Positions 14,539-18,175 of a stretch of DNA of 18,175 bases are shown here, one piece after another. Source of the stretch: Ignavibacteriales bacterium (GTDB lineage Bacteria > Bacteroidota > Ignavibacteria > Ignavibacteriales > Melioribacteraceae); NCBI GenBank assembly GCA_020059785.1, contig JAGVBL010000036.1, positions 1 through 18,175 on the forward strand, written 5' to 3'. Positions within the stretch are counted from its first letter, which is position 1. The number at the start of each line of letters is the position of its first letter. Below the pieces are notes generated by a model. That model was given only the letters and a program-made list of their open reading frames with translations, made no database searches and had not been told where the DNA came from. The position numbers and the translations under genes were made by a program.

Positions 14539-14919
14539 CTACTCTGCAAATAAATTATAGTAAAGGGAGTAATTATCTTTGTCAAAAATGGTTTGGTAAG
14601 CAGATTTATTATTCTGGTCAATAAAAACCGGCGCTCTCATGTTAATTGTTATTTTTAGGGGATCGGAATTTAGAGTTACAATTCCGAAAGCTTCATGATT
14701 TTCAACCTGAGGATAATCTTCGTCGATAACTCTAAGACCAAACAGTGCAAAAGCAATTTCGGGTTTATCAATAGAATTAAGCCAGTAGAAAATGCTCTCC
14801 TCCGGTTTAATTAAAACAAATTCTTTCAAGTCTTCAAATCCGAATAGACCTTCTTTGAATCTTATTACGAGATCTTCGGGGAATTCAATTTCGCCGAACT
14901 TTTGTGTGTGGATTTTCAT
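14539..14919 (-). CDS. fliW: Flagellar assembly factor FliW
   Basis: 126 aa from the ATG chosen here. FliW binds either flagellin or CsrA; when flagellin is exported, freed FliW sequesters CsrA and allows flagellin translation. The sequence matches the family: KIHTQKFGEIEF at the start, IRFKEGLFGFEDLKEF (about 20-35), LNSIDKPEIAFAL in the middle, then the late ITINMRAPVFIDQNNKSA segment. It is slightly shorter than B. subtilis FliW (143 aa). A GTG at 14928 in a GTGA overlap with the motB stop would add three residues. The ATG is preferred because family members usually begin at about this point, though neither start has a strong Shine-Dalgarno sequence. Its place directly ahead of csrA is the classical arrangement. 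Confidence 0.92.
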   Translation of the reverse strand: MKIHTQKFGEIEFPEDLVIRFKEGLFGFEDLKEFVLIKPEESIFYWLNSIDKPEIAFALFGLRVIDEDYPQVENHEAFGIVTLNSDPLKITINMRAPVFIDQNNKSAYQTIFDKDNYSLYYNLFAE

Positions 14920-14924
14920 ATTAC

Positions 14925-15737
14925 TCACTTTTTTAATATTACAATATCTACTCTTCTATTTAGCGCCCTCATCTGAGGAGTATCGTTAGATGCAATCGGT
15001 CTGTATTCAGCATAACCGACTACGGAAACTTTATCAGCCGAAATACCTTCTTCTTGAATTAAAAAATACCCTGTACTTAGAGCTCTATCAACAGACAGAT
15101 GCCAGTTGGAAGGATACTGCGGTGTATTAATAGGAACATTATCAGTATGCCCTTCTATTCGTATATCGTTGGGTAAAGTTTTTATCACTTCTGCTAATCT
15201 GCTAAGAACAGTTTTAGATGCTTCATTTAATGTAGCTCTGCCGGGAGGAAAAAGAACATCATCTAAAATATGAATTGTAACACCGCGTTCATTCTGCTCT
15301 AAGCGGATTGAATTACCATAATTATATTGTTCTACAAGACGATACAAATCCTCTGCAAGTTTATCGCTTGGTTTTGGAATTATATTATTGGAAGAGCTTA
15401 TTGTATTACCGGCAGATTCACTTCCAAAAATACTTCCAAGCGCATTAACAACACCTTTATATTTATTTACATCGATGTTAGACATAGCATATAAAATAAT
15501 AAAGAGCCCCAGCAAAAGGGTTATTAAATCGGCATAGGTAATTAAGTACCTATCCTTGTCGTTATCCTCGTTAAATTGAGTTTCTTCGGAATCTACGGGT
15601 TTAGTTTTCTTAACTGAACCTTTTGCGGAAGCATTCCTAACAATCGGGCTTTCATTACCGATGGAATCTCGCCGCTCTGAAGTGTTAGAACTCCCTCCAA
15701 AGAAATCTCCATTAGATTCTTTTCCTCTAAATGACAT
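14925..15737 (-). CDS. motB: Flagellar stator protein MotB/PomB type (first stator pair)
   Basis: 270 aa. It has an N-terminal tail of about 62 residues, hydrophilic and low in complexity, then RYLITYADLITLLLGLF with the ion-binding Asp70 and a single membrane helix at about 66-83. A linker with a plug-like region follows, then the OmpA-type peptidoglycan-binding domain (RIEGHTDNVPI, SVDRA, NRRVDI). The ADLITLL signature is that of the MotB/PomB/MotS group rather than E. coli MotB. Its first 48 codons overlap the preceding motA-type gene in another frame. No in-frame ATG, GTG or TTG exists between 15737 and the membrane helix, and AGG lies 8 nt before this ATG, so the overlap is hard to avoid. 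Coupling ion cannot be called. Confidence 0.93.
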   Translation of the reverse strand: MSFRGKESNGDFFGGSSNTSERRDSIGNESPIVRNASAKGSVKKTKPVDSEETQFNEDNDKDRYLITYADLITLLLGLFIILYAMSNIDVNKYKGVVNALGSIFGSESAGNTISSSNNIIPKPSDKLAEDLYRLVEQYNYGNSIRLEQNERGVTIHILDDVLFPPGRATLNEASKTVLSRLAEVIKTLPNDIRIEGHTDNVPINTPQYPSNWHLSVDRALSTGYFLIQEEGISADKVSVVGYAEYRPIASNDTPQMRALNRRVDIVILKK

Positions 15738-16372
15738 TTTTTTAACCTATCTCCAATAGGTAACCAGATTATATTAGCGATGAAAACTCCCCACAGTGTT
15801 GCAATAAATGCAGTAGCAATATTTTTAATTAACGAATTCGGATCGGCTCCAGCATTTGCTAAGGTCATTATTAAACCCATAACAGTTCCTATAATTCCCA
15901 TTGTAGGAGCGTAACCGCCCATTTTTGTAAAAATGAAAATGTTTGAGTAGTGGCGTTCCTGCATAGCTTTCATTTCCATTTGAGCAAGATTGTAAATAGA
16001 ATCGGGGTCGGTTCCATCCATTACATACTTAACCATTTTTTTGGGGAAATAATGACCGAACTTATTAAGATCTTTTTCAATTGATAACAAACCTTCATTC
16101 CTGGATTTAATTGCAAGTTCAATAAAAACATCAACAATCCTGGACATATCGAACTGCCTTGGGAAATAAGCCATTCTTATCAACATAAAAAGATCTTTGA
16201 ATTTATCCAATCCGAAACCAATTATTATAGCAGCAAAAGTTCCGCCAAAAACAATTATAAGCGACGACATAATGAAAAGAGCTTTAACCGAACCTCCTTC
16301 TAAAAAGAAAGCTCCGAAAATTGAGAAAACTCCTAATGCAAGACCTACCAATGTTCCCGACTTACGAATCAT
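15593..16372 (-). CDS. motA: Flagellar stator protein MotA/PomA type (first stator pair)
   Basis: 259 aa, the length of PomA and Bacillus MotA rather than E. coli MotA. Four membrane helices lie at about 6-24, 30-52, 155-173 and 184-205. The cytoplasmic loop carries KSRNEGLLSIEK with Arg91 and Glu99 at the rotor-contact sites. Helix 3 has APTMGIIGTVMGL with Pro156 and Thr163; helix 4 has AFIATLWG with Thr192, and Pro205 lies in WLPIGD. The threonines match positions that hold Thr in sodium-driven PomA, which permits but does not prove sodium use. The C-terminus (EGVLTLQSGEIP) is well conserved and encoded inside the overlap with motB. The start overlaps the flgL stop as ATGA. Confidence 0.94.
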   Translation of the reverse strand: MIRKSGTLVGLALGVFSIFGAFFLEGGSVKALFIMSSLIIVFGGTFAAIIIGFGLDKFKDLFMLIRMAYFPRQFDMSRIVDVFIELAIKSRNEGLLSIEKDLNKFGHYFPKKMVKYVMDGTDPDSIYNLAQMEMKAMQERHYSNIFIFTKMGGYAPTMGIIGTVMGLIMTLANAGADPNSLIKNIATAFIATLWGVFIANIIWLPIGDRLKKCHLEEKNLMEISLEGVLTLQSGEIPSVMKARLLGMLPQKVQLRKLNP

Positions 16373-17247
16373 AGATAATCTAAAAGTGATTTTGGTAAAA
16401 TAGTTGCAGCTAATTTATAAGATAGTTGCAAAACGTAATCCTGATATTGCAAATCGACAATAAGTTTTGCCGGATCAATATCTTGCTTTTTCGATAACAA
16501 TTCCTGGGTGTTTAAGAGTTGTTTTTCTAACAATGAACTGATGTCATCCAATCGATTTAATTTTTCGCCGTTAATAGACTGAAGATTAACTATCGAATTG
16601 TAAGCATTGTTTAATCTTTGTTTAAGAGTGTCATCCGGAACTGAATTTGTTTCAAGCGAATCGAGAATATCATTTAATGTATTTATGAGATCCGTTTCTT
16701 CAATTTTATTACCTGTTACATTAATAGTGTCTTTAATATTCTGTGTGATCTGAACCTTTATTTCACCGGTAACATTTGTAGAATTTCTAACAGCTCTTCC
16801 GTTTGCATCAATTGACCAGGGAGTATTGCTAAAATCTGTTCCGCCGAAGAGGTACATATCATTTCTTTTCTCATTCAAGCTATCTACAATTGCCCGTAGT
16901 GATAATTTAATCGACTGTGTTACTGCAGAAAGGTTTGCATTGTTCAAAGCATTATCGGCGTTCATAATCTGGCTTATGATTTTTTGAGTTTCATCGGCAA
17001 TATTTTCTATTGAATCCGTTGTAATAATCAAATAATCTTTTGCATAAGTAATGTTTTTCTGGAATGTTTCGATCTTACGAATTGTAGCATCCAGTTTAAT
17101 TGCTTCGAGGGAATCGCCAACATTATCAGAAAGTCTTTCCAGCTTGGTATTGTTGGTAATCTGACTCTGTATTTTCAGCTTTTTCTCATTGATCTTATTC
17201 TGATTGTAGAGATAGCGTTCCGATAATAAATTTTCTGTAATTCTCAT
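16369..17247 (-). CDS. flgL: Flagellar hook-filament junction protein FlgL
   Basis: 292 aa. FlgL is the second junction protein between hook and filament. The N-terminal helix (MRITENLLSERYLYN, then KLERLSDNVGDSLEAIKL) matches the flagellin-like D0/D1 region with its usual RLSDxP-type motif, here with Val-Gly following Asn. The middle, about 125-190, is the variable domain beginning NDMYLFGGTD, a typical FlgL mark. The C-terminal helices carry the DIDPAKLIVDLQYQD stretch, equivalent to the paired-helix end of flagellins. It starts 2 nt after the flgK stop, so the two junction proteins are co-translated. Confidence 0.93.
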   Translation of the reverse strand: MRITENLLSERYLYNQNKINEKKLKIQSQITNNTKLERLSDNVGDSLEAIKLDATIRKIETFQKNITYAKDYLIITTDSIENIADETQKIISQIMNADNALNNANLSAVTQSIKLSLRAIVDSLNEKRNDMYLFGGTDFSNTPWSIDANGRAVRNSTNVTGEIKVQITQNIKDTINVTGNKIEETDLINTLNDILDSLETNSVPDDTLKQRLNNAYNSIVNLQSINGEKLNRLDDISSLLEKQLLNTQELLSKKQDIDPAKLIVDLQYQDYVLQLSYKLAATILPKSLLDYL

Positions 17248-17249
17248 AA

Positions 17250-18175
17250 TTACACCAGTTGAATAATTGTTTCCATCATGTCGTTTACAACTTTAATTAA
17301 CTTTGCTGCTGCTTCATACGATCTCTGATATTTTATAACATTTGTCATTTCTTCATCAATTGAGACACCTGAATAAGATGACTTCTGATTTTTAAGCTGC
17401 TGAATAACCAGACTGTTCGATTCAATTTTGTTATCGCTAACAACTTTGTCTACTCCAAAAGTATTCAAGAAACCTGTATAACTTTCTAGTATAGACTGAT
17501 CACCAAGGTCTGCAAGTTTCAAATCACTAAGAGATGCAATAAGATTGGCAATAGAACCGTTGCCATCGTTATTGGCTGAACTTGATACAGCAATATTCTT
17601 GGGGTTATTAAGAATGTTTTCGTTAATCTTTATTTGTCCGTTCACAAATGCATTTACAACATTTCCATTAATATCAAGGCTACCAAAGAACGGTACTCCA
17701 GTGGAAGAAGAACCGTTCTGAACCAATGTAAAACCCAGCATATGAAATTCATTAACTTTATTAATAAATACATTGGCAACATTTTCTAAACTTTTCCGGT
17801 ATTCCGGAATTCTATTAGAATAAAGATCTGTTGAAGTAAATAATTCTCCGCTGTTAAGGAGTGCAATAGCATTTTTATCATTCTTAGAAACAATTCTAAT
17901 TCTATTATTAACAAACGAGACTTCAAATTCAGTATATCCATTCTGGTCGGCTCCCTGAACACCGCCAACATTAATTATAGCAGCACCAAATTCATTATAA
18001 TTAACAGTAATATTAGCAAGTTGGCTAAGCTTATCAATTAATGCATCCCGTTTATCTTGAAGTTCGCTTGCTTTAATTCCTCTTGCTTCGGACTCATAAA
18101 TTCTGTGGTTCATTTCCGAGATTTCTTTAAGATACTCATTCATCTGATTGGTTTTGGCAACCGCTTCTTTTTGCA
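17250..18175 (-). CDS. flgK: Flagellar hook-associated protein FlgK (3' part, runs off right edge)
   Basis: The C-terminal part of FlgK, at least 308 codons; the frame stays open to the window edge. An internal Met at 18143 is not the true start, because family-like residues (KEAVAKTNQMNEYLKEISEMN) precede and follow it. Seen are the conserved helix with KASELQDKRDALIDKLSQLA, equivalent to the DLLDQRD segment of FlgK, and the C-terminal signature SGVSIDEEMTNVIKYQRSYE with the closing VVNDMMETII helix that packs in the D0 layer. FlgK is exported through the flagellar type III system and caps the hook before FlgL is added. It is the first visible gene of the motility run; the promoter must lie outside the window. 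Confidence 0.95.
   Translation of the reverse strand, partial: QKEAVAKTNQMNEYLKEISEMNHRIYESEARGIKASELQDKRDALIDKLSQLANITVNYNEFGAAIINVGGVQGADQNGYTEFEVSFVNNRIRIVSKNDKNAIALLNSGELFTSTDLYSNRIPEYRKSLENVANVFINKVNEFHMLGFTLVQNGSSSTGVPFFGSLDINGNVVNAFVNGQIKINENILNNPKNIAVSSSANNDGNGSIANLIASLSDLKLADLGDQSILESYTGFLNTFGVDKVVSDNKIESNSLVIQQLKNQKSSYSGVSIDEEMTNVIKYQRSYEAAAKLIKVVNDMMETIIQLV

Noticed and set aside
14535..14621. 29-residue N-terminal extension of CsrA
   Set aside because: It lies inside fliW and is unlike CsrA; CsrA proteins begin at the MLILTRK motif.
18141..18143. Met at 18143 as the FlgK start
   Set aside because: The frame continues open to the edge with FlgK-like residues, and FlgK needs a long N-terminal part that is missing here.

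Overview
The window is about 18.2 kb of AT-rich DNA (about one third G+C by eye). It is packed almost edge to edge with genes that all read leftward on the minus strand. I see no tRNA, rRNA, insertion sequence, CRISPR array or phage gene. The mix of a flagellar gene run, an E. coli-type MotAB pair, low G+C and mostly weak Shine-Dalgarno sequences suggests a motile member of the Bacteroidota/Ignavibacteriota/Chlorobi group, perhaps Melioribacteraceae. That is an inference from style, because no marker gene is present.

Right part (18175 to 10865), late flagellar and motility genes in order of transcription: the 3' end of flgK, flgL, a PomA/MotA-type and a PomB/MotB-type stator pair, fliW, csrA, a receiver-Hpt response regulator, an E. 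coli-type motA/motB pair, a single-domain receiver, and a receiver fused to a histidine-kinase dimerisation domain that lacks an ATPase. Most junctions are ATGA, TAATG or TAAATG couplings or gaps under 10 nt, so this reads as one operon. Two kinds of stator lie in the same transcript. FliW and CsrA form the known partner-switch pair that ties flagellin translation to assembly.

Middle part (10818 to 6459): an unrecognised 211-aa protein, a soluble triple-PAS histidine kinase, and an unrecognised 611-aa protein with an alpha-helical repeat-like N-terminus, coiled coils and a membrane hairpin. The kinase, two receivers, receiver-Hpt and receiver-DHp proteins supply every domain type needed for a local multistep phosphorelay. 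The two unrecognised proteins are the natural candidates for its input or output.

Left part (6337 to 1), nucleotide-sugar and glycan genes: a UDP-GlcNAc 2-epimerase family enzyme closest by eye to the WbjD/FnlC branch, an extended SDR epimerase/dehydratase, an RmlC/WxcM-type cupin, an RmlD-type reductase, then two multidomain proteins. One fuses an APH-like kinase fold, TPR-like helices and a methyltransferase. The other, cut by the window edge and with no stop from its start to the edge, fuses a methyltransferase to a family 2 glycosyltransferase. Together they look like a surface polysaccharide or glycoconjugate pathway with methyl and possibly phosphoryl decoration. The 121-bp gap at 6338-6458 is the only real break between the two gene runs and holds a plausible promoter.

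The most unusual points are the 145-nt two-frame overlap of the first stator pair, the receiver-DHp protein with no ATPase, the kinase-TPR-methyltransferase fusion, and the two unrecognised proteins flanking the PAS kinase.
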